Shown one piece after another: positions 42,912-51,445 of a DNA stretch of 64,000 nt (within the stretch, counting starts at the first letter, position 1; each line of letters opens with the position of its first letter). A program made the position numbers and the translations under genes. Below the pieces are notes generated by a model. That model made no database searches and was not told the DNA's origin. It saw nothing but the letters and a program-made list of their open reading frames with translations. Source of the stretch: Streptomyces naganishii JCM 4654 (GTDB lineage Bacteria; Actinomycetota; Actinomycetes; Streptomycetales; Streptomycetaceae); assembly GCF_014650575.1 (NCBI RefSeq), contig NZ_BMVF01000017.1:91261-155260 (forward strand), written 5' to 3'.

Positions 42912-44300
42912 ATGAGCAGATCCGGACCGCCGTCCCGCAGATCCGTCCTGGCCGCCGCCGTGGTCACCGCGGTGGCGGGCGGCACGTCACCGGCGACCGC
43001 CGCCCCCGCCACCGCGCGCAACACCACCGCGCCCAGCGGCACCGCGCCCGGGGACACCGCCCCGGCCCGCCAGGTCGACTACCGGGCCTGGACCACGTAC
43101 GCCGAATGGCGCACCGGCACGGCGCTCGGCACCCGCGCCCTCGCCGGCCCGCGCCCCGGCATCGTGATCGCCGCCCCGGCCGGCACCACCGACTACACCG
43201 ACCCCCACACCGGCACCACCGCCACCTGGGAGTACGCCACCTGGACCTCCCCCGTGCACCGCCTGTGCGTCCCCGCCACCGAGGCGGTCGCCTCCTGGAA
43301 CGCCCACACCCCGACCGGCACCTGGATCCAGACCGAGCTCCAGGGCACGTACTCGGACGGCACGCGGACCCCCTGGTACGTCATGGGCCGCTGGGCGGCC
43401 GGTGACGAGGACATCAAACGGACCTCCGTCGACGGCCAGACCGACGGCAGGAGCACCATCTGGACCGACACCTTCGCCGTCGACGACCCCGCCTCCGGCC
43501 TGCGCCTGGCCTCCTACCGCCTGCGGCTCACGCTCCACCGCCGCCCCAGCACGCGGCTCACCCCCACGGTGTGGCGGATCGGCGCCATGGGCTCCGACGT
43601 CCCCGACCGCTTCACGGTCCCCGCCTCCACCCCCGCGCACCCCGCGAGGGAACTGGTCGTCCCGCGCTACTCCCAGGAGATCCACGCGGGCCAGTACCCC
43701 CAGTACGACAACGGCGGCGAGGCCTGGTGCAGCCCCACCTCCTCGCAGATGATCATCGAGTACTGGGGCGGCCGGCTGACCCCCGGGCAGCTCTCCTGGG
43801 TCGACCCCTCCTACGCCGACCCGCAGGTCTGCCACGCGGCCCGCTCCACGTACGACTACCAGTACGCGGGCTGCGGCAACTGGCCCTTCAACGCGGCCTA
43901 CGCGGCCACCTTCGAGGACCTCCAGGGCGTAATCACCCGCCTCGGCTCCCTCACCGACCTCGAGACGCTGATCGCCGCCGGCATCCCGGCCATAACGTCC
44001 CAGTCCTTCCTCAAGTCCGAACTGACCGGCGCCGGTTACGGCACCTCCGGCCACCTGATGACCGTCATCGGCTTCACCGCCGAAGGCGACGTCATCGCCA
44101 ACGACCCGGCCTCACCGAGCGACGAGGCGGTCCGACGCGTGTACCAGCGCCGGGAGTTCGAGAACATCTGGCTGCGCACCAAGCGCCACAACGCCTCCGG
44201 CAAGGTCGTCTCCGGCTCGGGCGGCGTCTGCTACCTGTACTTCCCGACCCACCCGACCCCACGGCAGCGCAAGGCCCTTGCCGCCGTGGGCGTGTGCTGA
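42912..44300 (+). CDS. secreted C39-like cysteine peptidase
   Basis: The 462-aa protein has a Tat-like signal (SRRSVLAAAVVTAVAGG, predicted cleavage after ATAA near residue 31) and a linker rich in Thr/Ala/Pro. An N-terminal beta-rich region follows, and the C-terminal peptidase domain starts with LVVPRYSQEIHAGQYPQYDN. The nucleophile is in GGEAWCSPTSSQMIIEYWGG and the His in TSGHLMTVIGFTAEGDVIAN. This matches the extracellular peptidase C39 family of Streptomyces. It follows the permease after 212 bp. Confidence 0.88.
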   Translation: MSRSGPPSRRSVLAAAVVTAVAGGTSPATAAPATARNTTAPSGTAPGDTAPARQVDYRAWTTYAEWRTGTALGTRALAGPRPGIVIAAPAGTTDYTDPHTGTTATWEYATWTSPVHRLCVPATEAVASWNAHTPTGTWIQTELQGTYSDGTRTPWYVMGRWAAGDEDIKRTSVDGQTDGRSTIWTDTFAVDDPASGLRLASYRLRLTLHRRPSTRLTPTVWRIGAMGSDVPDRFTVPASTPAHPARELVVPRYSQEIHAGQYPQYDNGGEAWCSPTSSQMIIEYWGGRLTPGQLSWVDPSYADPQVCHAARSTYDYQYAGCGNWPFNAAYAATFEDLQGVITRLGSLTDLETLIAAGIPAITSQSFLKSELTGAGYGTSGHLMTVIGFTAEGDVIANDPASPSDEAVRRVYQRREFENIWLRTKRHNASGKVVSGSGGVCYLYFPTHPTPRQRKALAAVGVC

Positions 44301-44317
44301 CCCGGGTCATACGCCGG

Positions 44318-44368
44318 CGCGCGGGCCCCGGGCGACCGGGGCCTTCGGCCGACGCCCCGGCCCGCGCG
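44318..44368 (+). terminator. terminator after the C39-like peptidase
   Basis: 10-bp arms CGCGCGGGCC/GGCCCGCGCG (44318-44327, 44359-44368) have further GC pairing inside, including GGGGCC/GGCC around a TTCG-containing loop. It lies 18 bases after the stop. Confidence 0.55.
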
Positions 44369-44390
44369 TGACCGACCTGCCATACTGCCG

Positions 44391-45122
44391 GTGTCCTGCC
44401 GCCGGCTGGAGACCAGGGTCGAATTGAAGACGAGCGAGCAGCCCGAGACCGTCCACCCCCAGGCCACCGAACCGCCCCGGACGGGCAGGGCCCCCGGCCG
44501 GGCACGCGGCACCGAGCGCTCCTCGGCGCGCCGCGCCGAACTCATCGCCATCGGACGCCGGCTGTTCGCCGACACCTCCTACGACGCCCTGTCGATGGAC
44601 GACATCGCCCGGCAGGCCCACGTGGCCAAGGGCCTGATCTACTACTACTTCCAGTCCAAGCGCGGCTACTACCTCGCGATCGTCGAGGACTCGGTCGCCG
44701 ACCTGGTCACCTCCGCGGCCGGCGGCCCGCAGCGGCCGGCCGTGGACCGCGTGCACCGCACGATCGACGGCTATCTGCGCTACGCCGAGCACAACCAGGC
44801 CGCGTACCGCACCATCGTCAGCGGCGGCGTCGGCTTCGACACCGAGGTGCACGCCATCCGGGACGGCGTGCGCGAGGCGATCGTCGCCACCATCGCGGAG
44901 GGCGCCTACGGCCGCCGTACGATCGCCCCGCTGGCCCGGATGGGCCTGCTCGCCTGGGTGTGCGGCGTCGAGGGCGCCACCCTCGACTGGATCGGCCGGC
45001 CCGGGCTCAGCCGCGACACCATGCGCGAGCTGCTGGTGAAGACCCTCGGCGGGGCGCTGCGCGCCATCGAGGAGCTCGACCCCGCCCACCCGGCCCCGGG
45101 CCCCGCCCGCCGCGACGGCTGA
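44391..45122 (+). CDS. TetR-family transcriptional regulator
   Basis: The 243-aa protein has a disordered N-terminus and an HTH in LFADTSYDALSMDDIARQAH/VAKGLIYYYFQSKRGYYLAI, then a helical ligand domain. GTG 44391 lies 4 bases after a CATACT -10-like box (44381-44386) and could be leaderless. A TTG at 44424, with CAGGG just upstream, is an equally good start and would remove 11 residues. The next gene is an acyl-CoA dehydrogenase in the same direction, its likely target. Confidence 0.88.
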   Translation: MSCRRLETRVELKTSEQPETVHPQATEPPRTGRAPGRARGTERSSARRAELIAIGRRLFADTSYDALSMDDIARQAHVAKGLIYYYFQSKRGYYLAIVEDSVADLVTSAAGGPQRPAVDRVHRTIDGYLRYAEHNQAAYRTIVSGGVGFDTEVHAIRDGVREAIVATIAEGAYGRRTIAPLARMGLLAWVCGVEGATLDWIGRPGLSRDTMRELLVKTLGGALRAIEELDPAHPAPGPARRDG

Positions 45123-45351
45123 GCAGGGATGCGGGCCCGCGCGGGAGCACGTACCCTTTCTTGAAGTAAGCGGTCGTTAACCGGTGACTCCGTGCCGCCG
45201 ATCGGGCATACTCACAGCGCACAGCCGCTGGTCAGCAGCTTCCGTGACCCGGGACTGCCGCGCCGGCTGGGCCCGAGGAAGACTCCGGCGGAGCCGCCCC
45301 ACCCAAGGCGCACGTCCGCCGATGTGCCCGACAAGGGAGGAGAGCGTCGCC

Positions 45352-46524
45352 ATGCCCGACCGCGCCCCGCAGCCGGTGGACCGGCAACTGCCCACGGACG
45401 AGGCCCGGGACCTGATCTCGCTCGTCCGCGACATCGCGCAGCACGAGATCGCCCCCAAGGCGGCCGAGGAGGAGGACGCCGGACGCTTCCCCCGCGAGGT
45501 CTTCGCCCTGCTGTCCCGCTCGGGACTGCTCGGCCTGCCCTACGACGCCGAGTACGGCGGCGGCGAGCAGCCGTACGAGGTGTACCTCCAGGTCCTCGAG
45601 GAGCTGGCCGCGGCCCGCCTCACGGTCGGCCTGGGCCTGAGCGTGCACACGCTCGCCTCCTACGGCCTGGCCGCTTACGGCACCAAGGAGCAGCAGACCG
45701 AGCACCTGCCCGCGATGCTCGGCGGTGGCCTGCTCGGCGCCTACGCCCTGTCCGAGCCGGCCTCCGGCTCCGACGCCGCCTCACTGCGTACGAAGGCGGT
45801 CCGCGACGGCGACGGCTGGGTGATCACGGGTACCAAGTCCTGGATCACGCACGGCGGGGTCGCCGACTTCTACACCGTCATGGCCCGCACCGGCGAAGAG
45901 GGTCCCCGCGGCATCACGGCCTTCCTGGTGCCCGGCGACGCGGAGGGCCTGAGCGCCGCCGCGCCGGAGAAGAAGATGGGCCTCAAGGGCTCCCCGACCG
46001 CGCAGATCCACCTCGACGGGGTGCGCGTCGGCGACGAGCGCCGCATAGGCGAGGAGGGGCAGGGCTTCGCCATCGCGCTGTCCGCGCTCGACTCCGGACG
46101 CCTCGGCATCGCGGCCTGCGCCATCGGACTCGCCCAGGCCGCGCTCGACGAGGCGGCCGCCTACGCCACCGGGCGCCGGCAGTTCGGGCGGCCGATCTCC
46201 GACTTCCAGGGCATGCGCTTCATGCTCGCCGACATGGCCACGCAGATCGAGGCGGGCCGGGCGCTGTACCTGGCGGCGGCCCGGCTGCGGGACGCCGGCC
46301 GGCCGTTCGCCCGGCAGGCGGCCATGGCCAAGCTGTTCTGCACGGACACGGCCATGAAGGTGACCACCGACGCCGTCCAGGTGCTCGGCGGGTACGGCTA
46401 CACGGCGGACTTCCCCGTCGAGCGGTACATGCGCGAGGCCAAGGTGCTGCAGATCGTCGAGGGCACCAACCAGATCCAGCGGATGGTCATCGCCCGTCAC
46501 GTCGCGGGTCCCGAGACCCGCTGA
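45352..46524 (+). CDS. acyl-CoA dehydrogenase
   Basis: The 390-aa FAD enzyme has GLLGAYALSEPASGSDAASL and GWVITGTKSWITHGGVADFY (flavin and substrate binding), FGRPISDFQGMRFMLADMAT, and the C-terminal YMREAKVLQIVEGTNQIQRM with the catalytic-type Glu. It performs alpha,beta-dehydrogenation of an acyl-CoA, chain length unknown. ATG 45352 has a GGAGGAGA ribosome-binding site; ATG 45322 is in frame but lacks one. Its 3' end overlaps a small minus-strand gene by 38 bp. The leader holds AGTAAGCGGTCGTTAAC (45165-45181), a possible TetR site. Confidence 0.92.
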   Translation: MPDRAPQPVDRQLPTDEARDLISLVRDIAQHEIAPKAAEEEDAGRFPREVFALLSRSGLLGLPYDAEYGGGEQPYEVYLQVLEELAAARLTVGLGLSVHTLASYGLAAYGTKEQQTEHLPAMLGGGLLGAYALSEPASGSDAASLRTKAVRDGDGWVITGTKSWITHGGVADFYTVMARTGEEGPRGITAFLVPGDAEGLSAAAPEKKMGLKGSPTAQIHLDGVRVGDERRIGEEGQGFAIALSALDSGRLGIAACAIGLAQAALDEAAAYATGRRQFGRPISDFQGMRFMLADMATQIEAGRALYLAAARLRDAGRPFARQAAMAKLFCTDTAMKVTTDAVQVLGGYGYTADFPVERYMREAKVLQIVEGTNQIQRMVIARHVAGPETR

Positions 46525-46738
46525 ACTGCCCGAGGCCCGGGAAGGGCGCCGCGAGCCGTACCCACTCCGGGTCGTGGCGCCCCGGCAGGGTGCGGCCCCG
46601 GTCGGCCCAGGTGCGTACCAGGGCACGGTAGATCGGCGGATCGGGAAGCTGCGGCGGCGCGGGCGGCGGAACCGATTCTGCGGGCACCGGCACGAAAATC
46701 CGGCGACGACGTGCCGGTGACGATTGGGTACGGGTCAT
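46487..46738 (-). CDS. small conserved hypothetical protein
   Basis: The 83-aa protein is basic at the N-terminus (RTQSSPARRRRIFVPVP) with a conserved-looking core, PPIYRALVRTWADRGRTLPG then RHDPEWVRLA. I recall similar short Streptomyces proteins with an LPGR(R/H)DPEW motif, but no function is known. ATG 46738 was taken as start; the frame is open to 46762. It overlaps the acyl-CoA dehydrogenase gene tail to tail by 38 bp. Confidence 0.55.
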   Translation of the reverse strand: MTRTQSSPARRRRIFVPVPAESVPPPAPPQLPDPPIYRALVRTWADRGRTLPGRHDPEWVRLAAPFPGLGQFSGSRDPRRDGR

Positions 46739-46967
46739 ACCCGACCAACGCCCCCACGCCACCCCAGGTCACCGCCCGCGCATATCGCGCGTGAGTTCCC
46801 GGCCGTCCGCGCGGCCGCCCGACCGGTACCGGACACGTGCCGCCCGGGCCCCGGCGGGCCGTCGCGGCGAGCACGTGCCAGCCCCGGCCTGCGGCCGCGC
46901 GCGCCGTGCCTGTGCTGTGCCGGGCCCGTGCCGCGGCTCACTGCGGGGCTCGCCGGGCGCATGCGGG

Positions 46968-47240
46968 ACCCGGCCCACGGCAGGTGCGCCGCACGCGCCC
47001 CTGGATCCAGCTCACGGGCGGACCGCGCCGAACCGCTTACGGGCGGACCGCGCCCGGCACGCCCTCCTGTCGCGGTGAGGCACGCCGCCCCTGCGCCGGA
47101 CACTCCGTCCACGGCCGCGCATGCCGCACGCGTGCCGAACCCGGCCCACGGCAGGATCGCCGGGCGCGTGCTTCACCCAGCTCACGGGCGGGCCGTGCCG
47201 GGGCATGGCGGGAACAGGCAGGACCCGGCCCACGGCCGGG
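46968..47240. repeat. dispersed direct repeats in a gene-free stretch
   Basis: In the 559-bp gap 46739-47297, ACCCGGCCCACGGCAGG recurs at 46968 and 47139 and, shortened, at 47222. CAGCTCACGGGCGG follows the first two copies (about 47009 and 47179). The copies look like a degenerate ~54-bp unit spaced 171 bp apart. I find no credible gene in the gap. Confidence 0.55.
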
Positions 47241-47297
47241 CGTCGTGCCGGGCCGGTCCGCGGACCGGGGGCCGTGGGTGGGAAAGGGAAGCGTCGC

Positions 47298-47732
47298 TCA
47301 GGCGGCGTGGCGGCGCATGGCCGGGACCCGCATCGGGCGGGAGCCCGGGCCGCCGACGTGGGAGAAGGGCTGCGTGCGCCAGTCGAGCCCCTGCGGGAGC
47401 GTCAGCAGCAGGGCGGTGTCCTGCTCCTGCGGCTCGACCGACTCGTCCGCGGGACGGGCCTCGGACGCCCTGCGGCCCGTACCGGCGCAGACCGAGAGCC
47501 CGAACGGGTTCCACGGCGAGGCGCACAGCGCGTGCTCCGGCAGGACGTCCTCGTCCGCCAGCAGGGCGATGGGCTGCGCGCACTCCGGGCAGATCACCCG
47601 GTACATCTCGAAGGTGTCGTACGCGTCGCTCTCGGTGTCGAACTCGTCCGGTTCGACGCCCTCCGGAGCGGGCTCGACGACCGGCTGCCGGCGCTTGGGC
47701 ACAGAACGACCAGGGCGCTTGAGACTCTGCAT
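47298..47732 (-). CDS. conserved hypothetical protein with a zinc-finger-like CxxC
   Basis: The 144-aa protein starts with a basic N-terminus, then an acidic stretch (EPDEFDTESDAYDTFEMY). Next comes CPECAQPIALLADEDVLPEH followed by ALC and VCAG, which could coordinate a metal. It looks soluble. I know no function. ATG 47732 has an AGGGGGA ribosome-binding site 7 bases upstream. Confidence 0.75.
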   Translation of the reverse strand: MQSLKRPGRSVPKRRQPVVEPAPEGVEPDEFDTESDAYDTFEMYRVICPECAQPIALLADEDVLPEHALCASPWNPFGLSVCAGTGRRASEARPADESVEPQEQDTALLLTLPQGLDWRTQPFSHVGGPGSRPMRVPAMRRHAA

Positions 47733-47930
47733 GGGATTCTCCCCCTAAGGCTGGGCCGTGAAGGCGCTGCGGCCTCGACCACAGCAAGCACTTCCCCCGC
47801 GCCCTCCGGGGTAATCACGAGAACATCACGCAGAGGCGCCAAGGGCTGTGGTCTTCGTCACATGCCGCGCGCAGGTGCCCGGGCTGCCGAGCTATCCGCG
47901 GAGATCAAGCACACGGTAGGTTCTTGCGCC

Positions 47931-48371
47931 ATGGAGGAGCTGGACCGGCAGATCGTGCAGCTGCTCGTCAAGGACGGGCGGATGAGTTACACCGACCTGG
48001 GCAAGGCCACGGGCCTGTCCACCTCGGCCGTGCACCAGCGCGTGCGCCGGCTGGAGCAGCGCGGTGTCATCCGCGGCTACGCCGCGGTCGTCGACCCCGA
48101 GGCCGTGGGCCTGCCCATGACCGCCTTCATCTCGGTCAAACCCTTCGACCCCAGCGCCCCGGACGACATCGCGGACCGCCTGGCCGGCGTACCGGAGATC
48201 GAGGCCTGCCACAGCGTCGCCGGCGACGAGAACTACATCCTCAAGGTCCGCGTGTCCACCCCGCACGAACTCGAGGAACTCCTCGCGAGGGTGCGCACCC
48301 TGGCCGGCGTCTCCACCCGCACCACCGTCGTCCTCTCCACTCCCTACGAGGCCCGGCCGCCCCGCATCTGA
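47931..48371 (+). CDS. Lrp/AsnC-family transcriptional regulator
   Basis: The 146-aa protein has an HTH (LDRQIVQLLVKDGRMSYTDL, GLSTSAVHQRVRRLEQRGVI) and a RAM ligand domain (AFISVKPFDPSAPDDIADRL, ACHSVAGDENYILKVRV). The last motif is the classic effector-pocket segment of Lrp proteins. A TAGGTT -10 box at 47917-47922 puts the transcript start within 2 bases of the ATG, so the message is probably leaderless. It precedes an amidohydrolase gene. Confidence 0.93.
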   Translation: MEELDRQIVQLLVKDGRMSYTDLGKATGLSTSAVHQRVRRLEQRGVIRGYAAVVDPEAVGLPMTAFISVKPFDPSAPDDIADRLAGVPEIEACHSVAGDENYILKVRVSTPHELEELLARVRTLAGVSTRTTVVLSTPYEARPPRI

Positions 48372-48449
48372 CCCGTCCGGGCGGCCCGGGGCGCCGCGGC
48401 GGCCGCCCTGCGTGCCGGGCGCCCCGGCGCAGGCGCGAGACTGGTGCCC

Positions 48450-50048
48450 ATGAGTGAGCACACCGCCGAGCCCCAGACCGTCCTCCTGCGCCGTGGCGAG
48501 GTCCACAGTCCCGCGGACCCGTTCGCGACCGCCATGGTCGTCGAGGCGGGGCACGTGGCGTGGGTCGGTTCCGAGGGGGCGGCCGACGCCTTCGCGGGCG
48601 GCGTCGACGAGGTGATCGACCTGGACGGCGCCCTGGTCACCCCGGCGTTCACCGACGCGCACGTGCACACCACGGCCACCGGACTCGCGCTCACCGGCCT
48701 CGACCTGTCCGGCGCCCCCTCCCTGGAAGCGGCCCTGGCCCGCGTACGGGAGTTCGCCGCCGCCCGCCCCCACGACCGGGTGCTGCTAGGCCACGGCTGG
48801 GACGCGGCCCGCTGGCCCGGCGGCCGCCCCCCGGCGCGCGCCGAACTTGACGAGGCCACCGGAAACCGCCCGCTCTACCTGAGCCGCATCGACGTCCACT
48901 CCGCGGTCGTCACCACCGCCCTGCTGGACCTCGCCGGACTCGGCCCGGTGGACGGCCCGCTGACCGGTGACGCCCACCACACCGTGCGCGCCGCCGCGTT
49001 CGGCGCCGTCACCCCCGTCCAGCGCGCCGGGGCGCAGCGCGCCGCGCTCGCCCACGCGGCCTCCCTCGGCATCGGCTCGGTGCACGAGTGCGGCGGCCCG
49101 CACATCTCCTCCGAGGACGACTTCACCGGCCTGCTGCGCCTGGCCGCCGAGGAGCCGGGCCCCCGCGTGGTGGGCTACTGGGCCGAGCAGGACGTGGACA
49201 AGGTCCGTCAACTCGGCGCGCTCGGCGCGGCCGGCGACCTCTTCGCGGACGGCTCCATCGGCTCGCACACCGCCTGCCTGCACTCCCCGTACGCCGACGC
49301 CGACCACTCCGGCACCCCCTACCTGGACGCGGCCGCGGTCGCCGCCCACGTCACCGCCTGCACCGAGGCCGGCCTCCAGGCGGGTTTCCACGCCATCGGC
49401 GACGCCGCCGTCACGGCCGTCGTGGACGGTGTGCGCGCCGCCGCCGAGAAGGTCGGCCTGCCCCGGATCCGCGCCGCCCGGCACCGCGTCGAACACGCCG
49501 AGATGCTCACCCCCGAGACCGTCGCGGCCTTCGCCGAGCTGGGCCTGACCGCGTCCGTGCAGCCGGCCTTCGACGCGCTGTGGGGCGGCGAGCACGGCAT
49601 GTACGCCCAGCGCCTGGGCGCGGAACGGGCCCGCACCCTCAACCCCTTCGCGGCCCTGCTGCGCGCGGGCGTCCCGCTCGCCTTCGGCTCCGACAGCCCG
49701 GTCACGCCCCTCGACCCGTGGGGCACGGTGCGCGCGGCCGCCTTCCACCACACACCCGAGCACCGCGTCTCCGTGCGGGCCGCGTTCACCGCGCACACGC
49801 GCGGGGGCTGGCGGGCCGTCGGCCGCGACGACGCCGGCGTCCTGGTGCCCGGCGCCCCGGCCGACTACGCCGTCTGGCGCACCGGCGAGCTCGTCGTCCA
49901 GGCCCCCGACGACCGGGTCGCGCGCTGGTCGACCGACCCGCGCTCGGGCACCCCCGGCCTGCCCGGCCTGGACCCGGGCGGTGACCTGCCCGTCTGTCTG
50001 CGGACCGTGGTGGGCGGACGGACGGTGTTCGTACGGCCGGGCGAGTGA
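48450..50048 (+). CDS. amidohydrolase family protein (Amidohydro_3 type)
   Basis: The 532-aa protein has the metal motif ALVTPAFTDAHVHTTATGLA and QAGFHAIGDAAVTAVVDGVR, then RHRVEHAEMLTPE and AFGSDSPVTPLDPWGTVRA, the metal ligands of this family. Such enzymes hydrolyse amides or amidines of unknown identity; YtcJ is a relative. ATG 48450 was preferred over GTG 48444; both have weak ribosome-binding sites. It is 78 bases downstream of the Lrp gene. Confidence 0.88.
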   Translation: MSEHTAEPQTVLLRRGEVHSPADPFATAMVVEAGHVAWVGSEGAADAFAGGVDEVIDLDGALVTPAFTDAHVHTTATGLALTGLDLSGAPSLEAALARVREFAAARPHDRVLLGHGWDAARWPGGRPPARAELDEATGNRPLYLSRIDVHSAVVTTALLDLAGLGPVDGPLTGDAHHTVRAAAFGAVTPVQRAGAQRAALAHAASLGIGSVHECGGPHISSEDDFTGLLRLAAEEPGPRVVGYWAEQDVDKVRQLGALGAAGDLFADGSIGSHTACLHSPYADADHSGTPYLDAAAVAAHVTACTEAGLQAGFHAIGDAAVTAVVDGVRAAAEKVGLPRIRAARHRVEHAEMLTPETVAAFAELGLTASVQPAFDALWGGEHGMYAQRLGAERARTLNPFAALLRAGVPLAFGSDSPVTPLDPWGTVRAAAFHHTPEHRVSVRAAFTAHTRGGWRAVGRDDAGVLVPGAPADYAVWRTGELVVQAPDDRVARWSTDPRSGTPGLPGLDPGGDLPVCLRTVVGGRTVFVRPGE

Positions 50049-50158
50049 TCTGCCGGGGTGGCGCGGCGGCGAAGATCGTCCGCCGCCCCGTCGCACGACC
50101 TGCGCATCCTCGGCGCCGGCCCGGAGCGCAGCATGGTCCGCGCAGGTCAGCGGCGTGT

Positions 50159-50189
50159 TTGACAGGCGACGGCAGGGGGCCGGTAGGTT
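50159..50189 (+). promoter_or_regulatory. near-consensus vegetative promoter without an obvious gene
   Basis: TTGACA (50159-50164) and TAGGTT (50184-50189) are 19 bp apart. Both hexamers are excellent for a Streptomyces HrdB promoter. The predicted start near 50196 is 408 bases ahead of ppm and no open frame begins in between, so it drives either a very long ppm leader or a non-coding RNA. Confidence 0.55.
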
Positions 50190-50559
50190 CTGCCGGGTCC
50201 ACCACCGCCACGCCCGGCCGGGGAACTTCCGTACCCGCGTCGCAGTGCCGCTGGGTCAGGGACGGTGTGCCGCACCGGGTCACCGTCACTGGGAGCCAGG
50301 CTCAGCGTCCGCGTCGGCGGGGGAACGTTCCGGACGGTCGGCAAGGTGTGACCCGGGTGGGGCCCGGCCGCTCAGTAGACAACGGCTTTCGGTAGATCCG
50401 CAGCCAGCGGGTCCCAGGTCGGCCCGAAGGGCGCCGGGCCCCCATCCGCAGACCGCTCGCGGTGATCATCTTCGTGATCGTCCCAAGAGAGCACTCTTAC
50501 CCCGCTCTTGTGGAACCGACACCCCCGTACGAACGTGGTGTCACGTCCTCGCAGGCCGT

Positions 50560-50575
50560 GACCACTATGGTGGTC
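50560..50575. promoter_or_regulatory. palindrome over the probable ppm -10 region
   Basis: GACCAC and GTGGTC flank TATG, giving a 16-bp near-perfect palindrome. TATGGT within it (50566-50571) could be the -10, 33 bases before the ppm GTG. A protein bound here would block initiation. Confidence 0.4.
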
Positions 50576-50603
50576 CCCTGCGTACGGAAATGAAGGGGCA
50601 GCA

Positions 50604-51404
50604 GTGAACGACGGCGACGGCACCCTCGCGGCTCGGGCCCAGGACAGGCGGTTCGGTCCGCTCGGCACCGCTTTGGTGATCATTCCGACCTACAACGAGG
50701 CGGAGAACATCAAGGCGATCGTGGGCCGGGTGCGCAAGGCCGTCCCCGAGGCGCACGTCCTCGTGGCCGACGACAACAGCCCCGACGGCACCGGCAAGCT
50801 CGCCGACGAGCTGGCCGCCGAGGACGGGCAGGTGCACGTGCTGCACCGCAAGGGCAAGGAGGGTCTCGGCGCCGCCTACCTGGCCGGCTTCCGCTGGGGC
50901 CTGGAGCGCGACTACGGCGTCCTGATCGAGATGGACGCCGACGGCTCCCACCAGCCCGAGGAGCTGCCCCGGCTGCTGACCGCGCTCAAGGGCGCCGACC
51001 TGGTGCTCGGCTCCCGCTGGGTGCCGGGCGGCCGCGTGGTGAACTGGCCGCGCTCCCGCGAGTTCCTCTCGCGCGGCGGCAGCACCTACTCGCGGCTCAT
51101 GCTGGACGTGCCGATCCGTGACGTCACCGGCGGCTACCGGGCGTTCCGGCGGGAGACCCTGGAGGGCCTCGGGCTCGACCAGGTCGCCTCGCAGGGGTAC
51201 TGCTTCCAGGTGGACCTGGCCCGCCGCGCGGTCCGGGCCGGCTACCACGTGGTCGAGGTGCCGATCACCTTCGTGGAGCGGGAGCTCGGCGACTCCAAGA
51301 TGAGCCGGGACATCGTCGTCGAGGCGCTGTGGCGGGTGACGTCCTGGGGCGTGGGGGAGAGGGTGAGCAAGCTCACCGGCCGCCGCGGCGGAACCTCGCG
51401 CTAG
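50604..51404 (+). CDS. ppm: polyprenol monophosphomannose synthase
   Basis: The 266-aa GT2 glycosyltransferase has LVIIPTYNEAENIKAIV, VADDNSPDGTG, GLGAAYLAGFRWGL and the metal/nucleotide motif LIEMDADGSHQPEELPRL, as in dolichol-phosphate mannose synthases. It transfers mannose from GDP-mannose to polyprenol phosphate, the donor for protein O-mannosylation and lipid glycans. In S. coelicolor the gene is needed for glycoprotein phage-receptor synthesis. No Lnt fusion is present. GTG 50604 has an AAGGGG ribosome-binding site. fxsA follows after 41 bases. Confidence 0.93.
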   Translation: MNDGDGTLAARAQDRRFGPLGTALVIIPTYNEAENIKAIVGRVRKAVPEAHVLVADDNSPDGTGKLADELAAEDGQVHVLHRKGKEGLGAAYLAGFRWGLERDYGVLIEMDADGSHQPEELPRLLTALKGADLVLGSRWVPGGRVVNWPRSREFLSRGGSTYSRLMLDVPIRDVTGGYRAFRRETLEGLGLDQVASQGYCFQVDLARRAVRAGYHVVEVPITFVERELGDSKMSRDIVVEALWRVTSWGVGERVSKLTGRRGGTSR

Positions 51405-51445
51405 CGCTTATCCCGCACTGAGCGGGGCCCAGGCACACTGGAAGC

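Larger units (their letters stand above)
50049..50603. other. 555-bp gene-free stretch upstream of ppm
   Basis: No credible protein is encoded. It contains a near-consensus promoter (50159-50189), small stem-loops such as CAAGAG/CTCTTG (50484-50489, 50505-50510) and GATCA/TGATC (about 50464-50479), and a palindrome over the probable ppm promoter (50560-50575). Confidence 0.5.

Noticed and set aside
47777..47853. GACCACAGC / GCTGTGGTC arms 60 bases apart
   Set aside because: The arms are short and the distance too large to claim a functional element from one sequence.
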